Shown here: positions 1-11,600 of the stretch, one piece after another
Position numbering within the stretch: position 1 is the first letter of the stretch
How the letters are laid out: each line of letters begins with the position of its first letter
Origin: Neurospora tetrasperma FGSC 2508
Lineage: Eukaryota > Ascomycota > Sordariomycetes > Sordariales > Sordariaceae
Reading direction: 5' to 3'
Assembly (NCBI RefSeq): GCF_000213175.1
Contig: NW_009799100.1
Location: forward strand, 4,157,099-4,221,098
DNA: 64,000 bases
Notes under the pieces: generated by a model
The model's database searches: none
The model's input: the letters and a program-made list of their open reading frames with translations, nothing else
What the model was told of the DNA's origin: nothing
Program-made: the position numbers and the translations under genes

Positions 1-3000
1 ACTATATTATCCGTAAGAATAGTAGAAAGGAGGGAAGTAAAATAAATCTGGAATAAAAAGTCTTCCTTTATAATAGTAACGAACGTAGCCGGAAAGGGCT
101 AAACCCAGCCGGACTTGTAGTAAGTAAATTTGTAAAATAAATTTTATAATTATTATACGAATATATAGGTCTATTCGGTAATTCTCTAAATATATATATT
201 CTTTATAAGGTACAAAATTTTAACGTAACTCTAAATAGGGGAGTATTTAAAGTATATAGATACAATTTCCGCCCGGTTACCTTTCTTCTTTATAAATAAA
301 TTTAAGCAAAATCCCTACTAAAGATTATTAGAATACTACTAAACTAAATACCCTTATAGCCTAATAAATCCTATAAAGTACGATTTATAGTTTTAATATA
401 CCCCCGGTCTTATATAGGAACCTCGTTCTAAATAATTAAGGAAGTCTATTTAAGTAGTCTATATAAGTTGGTATTCTTCTTAATATTATATATTTATAGG
501 GTAGAAATATTTAAAGGGATTTCGAATTGGAAGTATATAGTCCGTCCGCCTTCTAATAAGAGTATTAAAATATTAGAAGACGCAACGTATAGTACTACTT
601 TATTCTAAGTACAAAAGTATATATATAATTTATAATAGAGAAATATTTTTCTAATACTTCTTAGTTCCTATATAAAGAAGAGGGCCTCTTTAGAATTACT
701 TTCTACGGCCGTAATAATTTTATTAAAGACTACGGCCTACCTAATATTGAATTTAGATTAAAAATTGTTTAAAAACTATTATTATTTATCCGGATTATAT
801 TATAACTCCTATTGTAAAAGCGGGTTTCCGTCTATCCGCTCCTATATAAATACTAGTTCCGGGAGATATATACTAGAAATAGATTTTTCTAATTAAATAA
901 AATGCTAACCGATAAGGTATATATTATAATTAATATACGGATCCTATAAATTAGGAGGTACGCCTACTATTCTAATTACTTTATAGGGTAGGTCGTTATA
1001 GAATAAATATATAAATTTATTTTAAATACCTTTTAGATCCGCTATAAAATTATTGTTCGTTAAGTATATTACAAATAAATACTATAACTACCGCCTAATT
1101 TACTAAATTCCAGCCTCCTTAAATAGTACTTCCTACCGGGAATTATTATTCAAAAACTTTTACTTTAAGTAAGCCTCTCTAAATATATTATATATTACGC
1201 TATTTATAATATATAAGTCCTAAAAAGAGGTAGGCTTAAGTACGTTTATTTAGAGTAAATATAAAAAATATTATTTACCAGCTATAGGAGGAACGTAATA
1301 AAGCTATCCGATAATAGAACCTTTTTATTATAGTTATTAAATTCTTATATTCTCCTTCTAAATATATTTAGAAGGGAAATTTATATATAGAACGTTTCTA
1401 TTTGGACTATTAGAATATTTTATATTATACTTAAAAAACCCTTTTAATATAATCCAGGCAGTCTGTTCGATCTATATATTTGCCCATTACGGGGTAAATT
1501 AGTAGTTATAGTAATAGAAGGATTATTCTTAGAATATATAATTAAAAATATAATTAGAAGATACTCTTCGTAAATACCTTATTCTATAATCCGAATAAAT
1601 ACTTCCGTTAAACTTACGTACTATATAAATATATACTATTTAAATTTATCCAGCTCTATAATCTCTATAATAGTCCTGTCCGTACCCTTATAAATATATT
1701 TATAAATATATATAATAGTATTTACAATAGAGTAAACCTCTATATTAATATAATATCTATACTTTAAAACTAAGTATAGGTTGTATAGTACGACCGCCCT
1801 ATTATTTAGCTATATATCGTTCCTATTTACTTTTTTTGTAATATAAATACCATTATTATAGCGCCTATAAGAAAAGTAACTAGTATTTTCAATAATAGTC
1901 GTTTTCTCTATATAAGGCTTAGGATACTACTTTCTATACTTTAGCGCAGCCTTTTTATTTTTCTCGTTTATAATTATATATAGAACTTTCAGGTTATTTA
2001 TATTACAAGGATTATATATTAAGAGAATACCTAGTAAACCCTTAAACTGGCTATTTGAATCCTTTTCCGGGGTTGGAAATTCTACTTATATAGCCCGGTC
2101 TATAACTTCCGGCTATAAATAAACCCGCTAGGAGTTAGAATTTAAAAAGACTAAAATATACCAGTGTAGAAGGCTCCGTTTTTAGAACTCTCGAGTCTAT
2201 ATAATGCTAATACACTTACCGAAAAGACCTTCCTTAATCTCTTTAACTAATATATTCACTTTAAAGTTAAATACGCAGCTAATAATATCCGGCCGGTCAC
2301 TAGTATTAAGACCGTTCAACTCCTATTTAACCTCTAATTAATATAGATTTGCAATTATAGTAATAAAGAACATAGGTTTTTTTAACTTACAAGTTATAAC
2401 TATAGAATTCTAATAGTATTTTATATTATAATAGGCATTACTAATATAATTTATAGGTAATATAACTCTCTACCTAATATTCGAAGTAGTACTACCCTCC
2501 CTTTACTAAATATTTATATTATTAATTTAATTTATTAAATTCTAGTATAATTCCGTACGGATTTCCATTTAGTAGTACTTATACTAATCTAATTTATTCG
2601 AATTATTTATAGTAAATCTATTTATTAATTATTATTAGAAAAGTTATCTAAATAGGAATAAAATATTTTCCTAGCTACTACGTAGGAATAAGTAATATTT
2701 ATACTACTTATTCTACTTTATATAAACGTCCTTACGGATAATAGTATTTACCCTTATTAAGGAGTAATAAAACCCGTAATTTCTATATAGTAGTATTAAT
2801 AGATATACTAGGGAAAAGTAAATAAGGTAGGTAACTAGGATATAATTAAATACTTAGGAACCCTTATAATTTAAAATAGTAAATTTTAAAGAATTAAATA
2901 TACTATCCTTACGCACTCTATCCTATTTATTAAGTATATCCGGAAGGATTCCAATAACTTCGTTTATAGTAGGAAGGTTTTCGCGCCTCCGATCAATACT

Positions 3001-4195
3001 TTCTTATACGACTAATTACAAATATATTTAAAGATCGAATTTAATATAAGTATTTTTAGATTAGTAAGCTTCAAAATACTCCTTTATATTATTATAAATA
3101 TCTATAAACGGATTGTAATAATGTAGAAAGGATGTAAAGTCCTCTACGAACTTAGGATCTATATTTAAAAAGGCTTAAAAATACTACCCCGCTTAAATTT
3201 GCGTAGGATTCGGTATTTATAAGTTATAAATATATAATTAGACATACTTAAAAAACCTACCTAGTTTTAACTATAAAGGACTTTATAGATAGTATAAAGC
3301 ACCCTATATTTGAAAATCCTAGAGCCTACCGCTACCCCTATACGCTTTTTCTATATAATTTATAAATATAAAAGTAAATATATTATTATAATACCGCAAC
3401 TTTTCCTAGAACTTCTAAGCCTACTAATTATTCCCTTTAAATAATATACGTAAGAAGGCTGGTAACGGTTTTTAACGAGGCAAAGCAATATTACCCTATA
3501 TATAATAATTATTAAACTTAGGGTTATTTATAGAAATATTCTATAATAAAGGTTAATAGGGCTTTTATATTTAAAAAGAGGGTATATAAATAATAAGCTA
3601 TTTATTTAATTAATATTTTGTATTGTAAAATTCGTATATAACGTTTATCGGACCTAAATCTATATAAGGGGTAGCCTAAATACTATTGAATAGAATTTAA
3701 ATATCTAATTCCCCTAATTATAAATTTTATATATTTATAAAAACCGGATTAGGTAGTCCTTATATAATTACTATTCGGACCGCTTCTACTTAAGCTTCTT
3801 AAACTTTTTACTGCTTAATCTACTACTGGGTGCGTATAGACTTTATAAATTCAGTATATAATATATATATTCTATAAGGAGTACTATGGGCGCTTAAATA
3901 GAAGTTAGAAACGGATTTATTCTAACAGTAAGTAATATAATATAAAGTCTAAGAATTATTTATAATTCTCCGCGGCCTTCCTCTATGTAATAGGCGATTA
4001 GTATCGGAGTTTATAGGGTTTATAGTAGCTGTACAACTACGTCGGGGAGGTATATCGAATATTTTACTATTAATATTATTGATCTTTATAAAAAGTAAAT
4101 ACGAAAAGTATACAAAAGTGCGAAGAACGGCTGTACGGAAATGTACTAATATAAAAAGTGCAAAATTCAAATAGTATTAACAATTATTTTGTGGG
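1..4195. repeat. RIP-mutated AT-rich relic (former repeat or transposon)
   Basis: The stretch is very rich in TA dinucleotides, and CA and TG are almost absent, while CG-containing words such as ccgg and cgta persist. This is the footprint of repeat-induced point mutation, which turns CpA into TpA on either strand of duplicated DNA in Neurospora. Stops occur in all frames; the longest open frame is 73 codons at the right edge. I could not recognise the original element because no protein motif survives. The left edge lies outside the window. Normal composition returns within about 150 bases around 4.2 kb. DNA of this kind is usually methylated H3K9me3 heterochromatin in this genus; that is known of the class, not seen here. 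Confidence 0.85.
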
Positions 4196-5043
4196 CGAAA
4201 AGCTTAGTTTCGGTCCGTACGCTATAATTTAGGTAGTGTGGCCGGGATTTTACGTAGCGACCGCCCGCGAAAAGCACTAATACCCTACCCTTACAGTTGA
4301 GCGTCTTTTCTCGTGTAGGTATATAGAGATGACCCCTGCTTTCTTTTATGCAAAAGTCCCTTTTAATGCAAACACTCCGACCCGTCCTCTATAGTGCCCG
4401 AGCTAAGTTGCATTAATGGGGGACATGATTGCAGCGGGGACTGCCGCCCCTGTCTCCGCTATTCCCATTTGGGCGATGAGCGAGTTCTCACATTTTACCC
4501 CTCGCAGCTTCATTCTAAATCTTTCCATGGAAAATATTTTCGACCGGTGAAGATTGTGAGGGAATGCAGTCAATCGTAATAAGACCGATGAGTTTGCCCT
4601 TCATTCTTTCCCCCTTCTTTCCCGTCTTTCTTTCCTCTTTTGAGCCAACTGCCATTGCCGTATCCGACGCATGTTGGCGGAAGCAACGCCTTGTCACATT
4701 CGTGATTTCGGCGGTCTCCCCTCAAACGCCATCATCCAATTCCCCCACTCACGCGCATCTTGATCTCTTTACTCGGTTCCTACTGTCATCCACTTCAACT
4801 TTATCATCATATTAATAATATTCATCCTGAGCACTCTGATTCAGTCCCCCAATAGCAGAGGCTGGAAGTACCAAGCCGGTAACAATAGCTGAAATCATCA
4901 ACCAACGAGCGGAAGCAGTCCGCGTAAAGAATGTTAGGGATCTGTTCACGTCCTTAACCCCAGAACACCAACAAAAGCAACCAGTCGACGCACCTACACC
5001 AAGCGCCGGGGTTGACCCAGATGAGCCGCGACAGGGTACGGGG
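4196..5043. other. Intergenic, boundary of RIP block to 2EXR gene
   Basis: Composition changes from RIP-like to normal between about 4190 and 4300. Short open frames (60-83 codons) on both strands lack recognisable motifs. This stretch must hold the promoter of the gene that starts at 5044. Confidence 0.5.
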
Positions 5044-6030
5044 ATGTCAGCTAAGATGACGCCGACTACAACGACGACAACGACGACAACGACGACAACG
5101 ACGACAACGACGACAACGACGACAACGACGACAACGACGACAACGACGACAACGATGACAACGACGATGACGCGGACCACGACCAAGACTAGTAGGGTGA
5201 CATTCTGGTCCCTACCCCGCGAAATCCGCGACATGATATGGAACGAGCTCATCGCAGAAGACGACATCTTTGCAGCCAACATATCCTGTAAATGCCGATG
5301 CGACATTCCAGGCATCCAGGAGCATGTCCGTAAGAGAGACGACTTGGTATCTAAGTACCCATTTGGACAACCCAGAAGGGGGGTCGTTTATAATCCTATG
5401 CTCTTCAGCTGCCAACCGCCGCTCTTGGCCCATATCTGTTACGAATCCCGCGAGTATGCGCGGAGACGGTACGAGTCGGCGTATGGAAAGGTGCATGCAA
5501 GGTTCCATTTTTGTCCGGAGGGTGCTGAACTGTTCGCGAAGATGGAAGGGAGGCTGCAGTGGCTTTCTAGGAAGGTTGTACGGTATATGTGCTTTGACCC
5601 CCCGGAAGACGACACCGACGACGACGACGACGACGAGGAGGAGGAGGGAGAGGACGACGACAAAAACATCTCACACGCGCCATCTGAAGAGAGCAGCAAT
5701 CTAGAAGCACCACTGGGGCAGGATAACGGGAACTGTGTTCGTCCAGAAACTCTTCAGGGTCGCCCATTTTCAAGACATACCGCTGTTCCCAGACCCCAAG
5801 CCTTTCGTAAAGTTGGTTTTCCTCGTCCACGCAACGGAGCACCAAGCCCATATAGTGTCCAGACCGACCTATGTATTTCATCATACGCAGACAGTAAAAC
5901 GTTGGCTCAGCAGATCCTTCAGGATATTCTTTACGAAACCAGTCGTGGAAGGCGAGAAGCCCAAAGTCACACCAGAAGTGGCGCCAGTTACAGTGGATTT
6001 TGGGGAGAAACATTCCCACCTCCCCTGTAA
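5044..6030 (+). CDS. 2EXR-domain protein (F-box-like fungal family), threonine-repeat N-terminus
   Basis: One open frame of 328 codons. After a threonine tract of about 30 residues comes a 2EXR-type start, FWSLPREIRDMIWNELI, followed by the family's second landmark, ICYESREYARRRYE, near residue 135. Cysteines in CKCRC follow the first element. Function in this family is unknown; many members are accessory genes in Sordariomycetes. An acidic run of Asp and Glu lies near residues 192-206. Everything after about residue 215 is antisense to the C-terminal coding part of the HET-domain gene and has no family resemblance, so the true 3' end or an intron may lie earlier. The start is uncertain too: a Met after the Thr tract could serve equally well. 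Confidence 0.55.
   Translation: MSAKMTPTTTTTTTTTTTTTTTTTTTTTTTTTTTTTTMTTTMTRTTTKTSRVTFWSLPREIRDMIWNELIAEDDIFAANISCKCRCDIPGIQEHVRKRDDLVSKYPFGQPRRGVVYNPMLFSCQPPLLAHICYESREYARRRYESAYGKVHARFHFCPEGAELFAKMEGRLQWLSRKVVRYMCFDPPEDDTDDDDDDEEEEGEDDDKNISHAPSEESSNLEAPLGQDNGNCVRPETLQGRPFSRHTAVPRPQAFRKVGFPRPRNGAPSPYSVQTDLCISSYADSKTLAQQILQDILYETSRGRREAQSHTRSGASYSGFWGETFPPPL
5068..5162 (+). repeat. Microsatellite, 9-bp unit acgacgaca, about ten copies
   Basis: A nearly perfect tandem array of a 9-bp unit encodes the poly-threonine tract of the 2EXR gene. On the other strand the same array would encode poly-valine, which explains a long artificial open frame there. Arrays like this change length easily between strains. 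Confidence 0.9.
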
Positions 6031-7996
6031 ACAACAGTGACCGTGGGATTGGAACGAGAATGCCTTCCACTTTGAGTTCGTAATAGCGCCTCTTTTCGGT
6101 GGGATTCTGAGGCTTTTGTTGTCCGTTTACTATCTTGTTTTGTGCAAAAGGCTCGCCGACAGGACGTAACAAGAAGGCGCTATCCGGGTAGAGCTGCTCC
6201 TCGTCTGATTCGGGGCCGTGGAGGGAGAGGTTCACCCTCTCACTGAAATCATTGTATCTTACATTGATACGATGCCGCTCATCGCTCAGCGAGGCCCATG
6301 ACCATGTCGGGAAAAGCCACTTTTCGCTGCTCCAATTCGTCTTGGTGGTATCTGGACCAACTCGCAGTCGCTCGTGGCCGTGGATTCTTATTGTCCAGAG
6401 CAGGTCTTTGGTAAATGAGCCCGACCAAACTCCCCCAAAGTAGCGCTCGCCAGGCCTCATGTGCTGCAAATATCCAGCAAGCCCCTCAATTGCTATGAGT
6501 CTGTCACTCGCAAAACTAATGTCGGTTTGGTGGCCATAGCGAGCGACTAGCAATTGCCATTTGGCCCATGGAAGTGATTTATCAAACTTGTTCTTGACCC
6601 GTGAAACTGAAGTGTCTAACTGAGTTCCAGCCCCATGTTTGGTAGCTCTCGCAGGGAGTTTGAAGAAAGCAGTCTGTCTGCCTGCTCCATCCATGCTTGG
6701 CCCTGAAGCGAGGTCACGTCGGCCACATTAGAATGAATGGTAGTCTCGACAGAGCAACATAGCCTCGCGACCTAAGAAATACAGAGTGCGTGGCGACACA
6801 AGGGTCTCCTGATAAACCCATGCACGAGATTCGAGAAGATATTTCTCGTCGTGATTGTGGTGTTCCTCTGCGTAGAGATAGGAATGGGAACCATCGGGCA
6901 GAGTATCAGCACTGATAACACGATGCTCGACAGGAGCGAAGAGACCTCCCTGGCAATCAGGAGAAGCCATTGCACCCAAAGTGACGTATGAACCAGCAAA
7001 AATCGTACACATGGAGGCGGACTCTCGCTCCCAGTCTTCTCTCACCATCTTGGTGTGACTTTCCATATCTTTACTTGGATCTGCTTGAACAATGCACAAG
7101 GAGTCGATCCACAGATATGAGACGCCAAGGTCTTTGGTCAACTCGACCACATCCCGGAATGTGCGTGGGAGATCCTCAATCGAGATACCCTCATTCATAT
7201 ACTCTTCGAGATTATGAGCGGTGAGTTTGGTACTCAAGAGACCCGGATCACCCCAGCAATGATTGAGTGTGATATACGTTCCACTAGCCCCATTGGTTGG
7301 TATGATACGCACTCTTTGAGGTGCATAGTTGACGTCAACAACGCGGGTCGGAAGATTCGACACCGAAGTATCTTCGCAGGTGTCGTGTTCTTTCAAACAG
7401 GCATTGATTTGCCTAGCTATCCATTTAAGAGACTTGGCTCGGATTGAGGCATCGATAGAAGAAAGGGGTTTCAGCATCGCCGTCCATGGCGTGTAGGGGG
7501 GTCTTGTATCTGGTGAGTGTTAGTTGAAAAATGTGGAGGCGTGGACATCAGTGAAATATTCTGTGATGCCTTGCTCGCATGGTATCTAATTACAATCATG
7601 GCCAACTAAGCGTAGAGCTCGGTCGAAGGAATTCGTAAGAGCATAAATAAACTAACCGGTGGTAAAGAATCGGAGATTAAGCTCTCGATGCCGACCGCTG
7701 CCGGGTCGATACAGCTCTATTTCTGCACATCCATTATAGATTCCCCTAAACCCGATCTCATGCGCATGCAAGAATTCTTCTGCGCCAACAAAATGTTCAA
7801 AAGTAAGCAGAATGGACCAGCAGGTCCAACATCCTTCCATTGCTGACTCGTGTATTTCCATGGGCTTCCGCTGATATGGGCGCACTTTTGTGTCATCTTG
7901 ACTGATATCGCAGCAAAGATCACAATATTTGCGCCACGCAAAATCCTGTGGACTGGTCTCAGGTGCTTTCGTCTCTGAGGGTTCTTGGGGTTCCAT
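5567..7996 (-). pseudogene. HET-domain (heterokaryon incompatibility) gene with an in-frame TAA
   Basis: Exon 1 runs 7996-7657 and exon 2 from 7509; the intron 7656-7510 uses donor GTTAGT and acceptor CAG and restores a codon for Asp in TTDTRPPYTPW. The HET core is clear: YITLNHCWGD, then EDLPRTFRDVVELTKDLGVSYLWIDSLCI, then ESRAWVYQETLVSPRTLYF. At codon 374 (6730-6728) a TAA stops the frame, yet the same frame stays open for 386 more codons to 5567 with typical HET C-terminal sequence (WLFPTWSWASL). As read, the product is 373 residues. CAA to TAA on this strand would be a RIP-type change. An alternative start lies at 8083. HET proteins trigger cell death on non-self fusion. An unusual intron over the stop is possible but I see no good splice signals. 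Confidence 0.7.
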
Positions 7997-9631
7997 GGAT
8001 ACAAAGTTCTGGTTGAAGAAGCGGGCGAATGATATGGTTGTGGCGGGACAGAGAACAAGACAGACAGACAGATGATAAACCATTCAACTCGCAACGAGAG
8101 AGAGATTCGTCAAGCAAACCAGACATTGTAAATAAACACGCAGAAGAAACGTGACTTACCTTGCACTTACCTGAGTGGCTGACGCGCCATTCATGCATTT
8201 GGGCCGATGCTACCATAGATCTCAGACTCGAGAGACGACCCCTCAGTGTCAAGCCAAGGACAAGCGAAAGGGACGGAGGTGTAACAAGGGCGACGGCGAA
8301 AAGGAAGAAAAGAAAAAAATGTACTTCATTCTGAGATTGTAACGGAAGAGTGAAAAGAGAGAGTTGGGCAGCTTTGGAAATACCAAAAGCGAGTGGTGAT
8401 GGGAAATGGAAGCCCACTCATCGAATGGGCGACAAGGATGCAAGAAGATGGTGATAACAATGGCGATGAAAACCAACCAACAAGTTGATGAAAAGGACGG
8501 GAAGGAAGTGCGCTCCTACAAATGTCCCAAAAGCTAAATGAGAGAAATAGAATGAGATGGAAACAGTAGATGTTAAATGCCCGTTGGGCGACGAGCGTTA
8601 TCGCCGCACACCCTCCAATCTTCCATTTTGTAGGCAAGTCAGTAGTCCAGACGTGCCTTCCCCAAATATGCTCCAAGAGCTGCCTAGCTGCCTTGAGATC
8701 ACTCGACAATTTCTCAACAATGAAGACTCGTTCAAGTTTTGACTCCAACCCTCACATAGGGAAGTGGCTGTCTGACACTTTTGGTCATCTGCATGCAAAA
8801 GTGCCATATAGCTTAAAGCTGGGCATGGAAGTATGGTAACGGCGAAGCAACTACTGGTTCTTTCATGTTTATCGTGCTGACCGTCAATTCAAGTCCCAGT
8901 TCTCGCCTGTCGAATCCCCAGTAAAAAGTAAACAGTTTCTGTAATGATTGCCAGACAAAGAAGGGTCGCTAGGTAGGTAAGTAGACATGACACAATGTGA
9001 GGCTGAGCTTATCTTTGAGAGCTTGCCGTCTGATCTTGAAGTCTACTCGTGTTCGATAAGGGCAAGAATTTGGTGATACCTATATGATATCCCAAGTGAT
9101 ACTCTAGAACATCCCACTTTGATGTGTTCTAACGGGGACAAGAGCTAAAAGACAGGGGACAAACATACAAACAAATCAAAGTACACACAAATAATCACCA
9201 CGCGCAATGAACATACATATACAACATATACACACAACGCAAAGTATGAACGGAACGTATGTACGTGTAACACGTATTCTCTTCATTATCATTACTCGTA
9301 ACTCATCAAGTCGTGAACCGTAGCCAACCGGGTATTCCTAACCAAAATATCAAACAACACGCTCTTCTCTAAGCCTACCCTAATTACTATCATTGCGTCT
9401 TAGTCCGCGTACGTGGCATTTCCAGTCCCAACACCAAAACTCGAGAAAAAAACTCGAGTTATTAGAGGTAACAAAACCAAACCTGGCTCGTCACCTGTTC
9501 TCCGGAAGAAGCCTTGTCTATGCAAAAATTAAGACCAACCGCATTACTTCGTTCCCGTGTTGGTGAGTGCGTGTATAGCGTATAAGTAGTGTGCGCTGAA
9601 CTACATCAGTCTAAAGATATGTCTGCCCTTC
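7997..9631. other. Intergenic between HET gene and permease
   Basis: The left part is the HET gene promoter and leader. A 140-codon frame on the minus strand (8748-8326) has no recognisable motif and is pyrimidine-skewed; I do not call it. The part from 9150 to 9600, rich in A and C on the plus strand, is the region downstream of the permease stop and probably includes its 3' untranslated sequence. Confidence 0.5.
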
Positions 9632-11600
9632 CTAGACAATCTTGCTGTCATCTGCGCCCAGTTTGTAGGACTTTCCAACCATGGGATCAACATAAATTTC
9701 ATGACCACTTCCGGTCGCGCCGTCGCTGTCGTACGTAACCCTGAGGTCCTCAATCTCGTCACCAACTTCCATCCACTTGTCGCTAACGGCCGGGACGGGG
9801 AAGAAGTGACAGAGAAGCGAGTAAACGCCACCAGAGACGAGAAAACCGGCAAAGAAGTTGACGTTGTAAATGTAGGTGGCTCCAATCGGAACTTTCCTTC
9901 CAACCGCTCCGGCAAAGCCAACCACGTTGATCAGGATACCGGCAATGTAGGCGGCATAGGCGCGCCAGTGGATACCCCAAGTGTAATAGTAGGGTCCGGT
10001 TTTGCGTCCATCGTATAGTTCCTTGACTTCGAGATAGCCGCGGCGAACAACGTAGTAGTCGAAAATAATGACACCGGCGATCGAGGAGAGGAATACGCTA
10101 TAGGCCGAGAGATAGGTGGTGAACTGGTTGTTGGTTTTGAGGAGGGTCCAGGGGTTCATGGCCAGACCGACCGCCGCGCAAATATAACCACCACGGCGAA
10201 TGTTGATCCAGCGAGGCAACAAAGCAGTCAGATCAGCGCCGGCGGATACCGAGTTGGCGGCAATGTTGGTACCGAGCTGGGCGAGCGAGAAGGCGAAAGC
10301 GATGACGAAGACGCCGAAGCGCTCGGCCGAATTGCCTTCGTCCAGAAATTTCTCCAGCAGTTTGAGCGGATCCCAGATAGCTTCGCCGTATATCGAGAAC
10401 GAACAGGATGAGACAAGGATACCGATGAGCGAAGTGATGGCGAAGCCCGTAGGAATCGTCAAGAGCTGGGGCCAGAGCGCGTCTTTGGGCTTCCTGGCGT
10501 AACGAGAAAAGTCCGGGTCGTTGACGATGAGCGTGGCAAAGTTGGCGATTGAGGTCATGATGCCCTTGACAAACTCCCAGGCAAGATCGCTGCCCTTCAG
10601 GGAAGATGGCTGGCGGATGATGGGGCCAATGTCGCCGGCACGGACAATGGCCCAGATCATGAAGGCAATGGCGGCTGAGGGGACAAAGTACGCCTTGACG
10701 GTAAACAGATGGCGGATTTTGTGAACAGGAAACCAGATGGCGGGCAATGAGCAGAGCCAGAAGATGAAGAAAGAGACAAAGTCGGCTGTCGTGGTGCCTG
10801 ATGTAGGAGAGAAGGTGTTGGGAATCGTGTCACGGTCCTGAACCTTACAGTTAGAATGAACATGGTGTTAGGGGATTGATATAAAGAGTCACTTACCCAT
10901 GCCTTCCAGATGGATCGGATCATGAGATACACACAGTGACCTCCGATATAAGCCTGAACACCATACCATATACAAGCTATTTCCACCAAAGTTAGCAAAG
11001 AGCACTCATGAAAAGAAAAGATTCGCCATGTATGAATCAACACGAGACGATGGAAGGAGTGAAAGCCACATACCCATGGCAGCTCTGTTGAGGACAGGCC
11101 AAAAGCTACCCCAGATGCCGAAGGAGGATCTGCTGGCGACGGGGAAACCAATGTGATAAGTAGCACCAATGCGGCCGGTCAAGCAGATGAAGCAGCCCGA
11201 GATGGCATAACCGATCCAAACACACAGCCACGATTGCCACCATGACAGGCCATTCACCATCATGGACGACGAAATCATCCACGTGTTGATGTTGAACGAG
11301 TCAGCAATCCAAAAGCCGACAAAGTTCCAAGCACCCCATGTTCGACGCTCGGCCTCCACGGGCTTCAGGTCGTGGTTCGTCAACTGTTGTGAGGGAAACG
11401 GCAAGTGTCAGTCTTGGGCTGCGGCAATTCCAACAAATGCGAATGCGATGAGACCGAGTGAAGAGCGAGTGTCTATCATGTGGTTATCAGGGCAAAGAGA
11501 CAAGGTTTCGCACCATCAATTGGGCTGTGGTGAGCCCGGGCTCGGCCTCGACGGCCAGCCGTTTTGACCAGCGTCTTACGGCGCTGAGTTTCTCTGCCAT
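9632..11600 (-). CDS. NCS1-family permease, uracil/allantoin (Fur) type
   Basis: Four exons, 11600-11514, 11383-11074, 10976-10897 and 10837-9632, keep phase throughout and give 560 residues, usual for fungal Fur-type carriers. It should bring uracil, allantoin or a related base across the plasma membrane with a proton. The family signature is strong: [19 protein letters not shown] before TM1, then [16 protein letters not shown], with the [10 protein letters not shown] segment and IWYGVQAY in TM3-TM4. About twelve hydrophobic segments follow, including [12 protein letters not shown] between helices. The first intron has an unusual donor, GTGCGA. The substrate cannot be fixed from sequence by eye. 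N. crassa has a genetically known uracil permease locus (uc-5); whether this is it I cannot tell. The leader is pyrimidine-rich on the coding strand. Confidence 0.88.

Noticed and set aside
4812-5315. Minus-strand frame of 167 codons with a long poly-Val run
   Set aside because: It is the antisense reading of the acgacgaca array and carries no motif.
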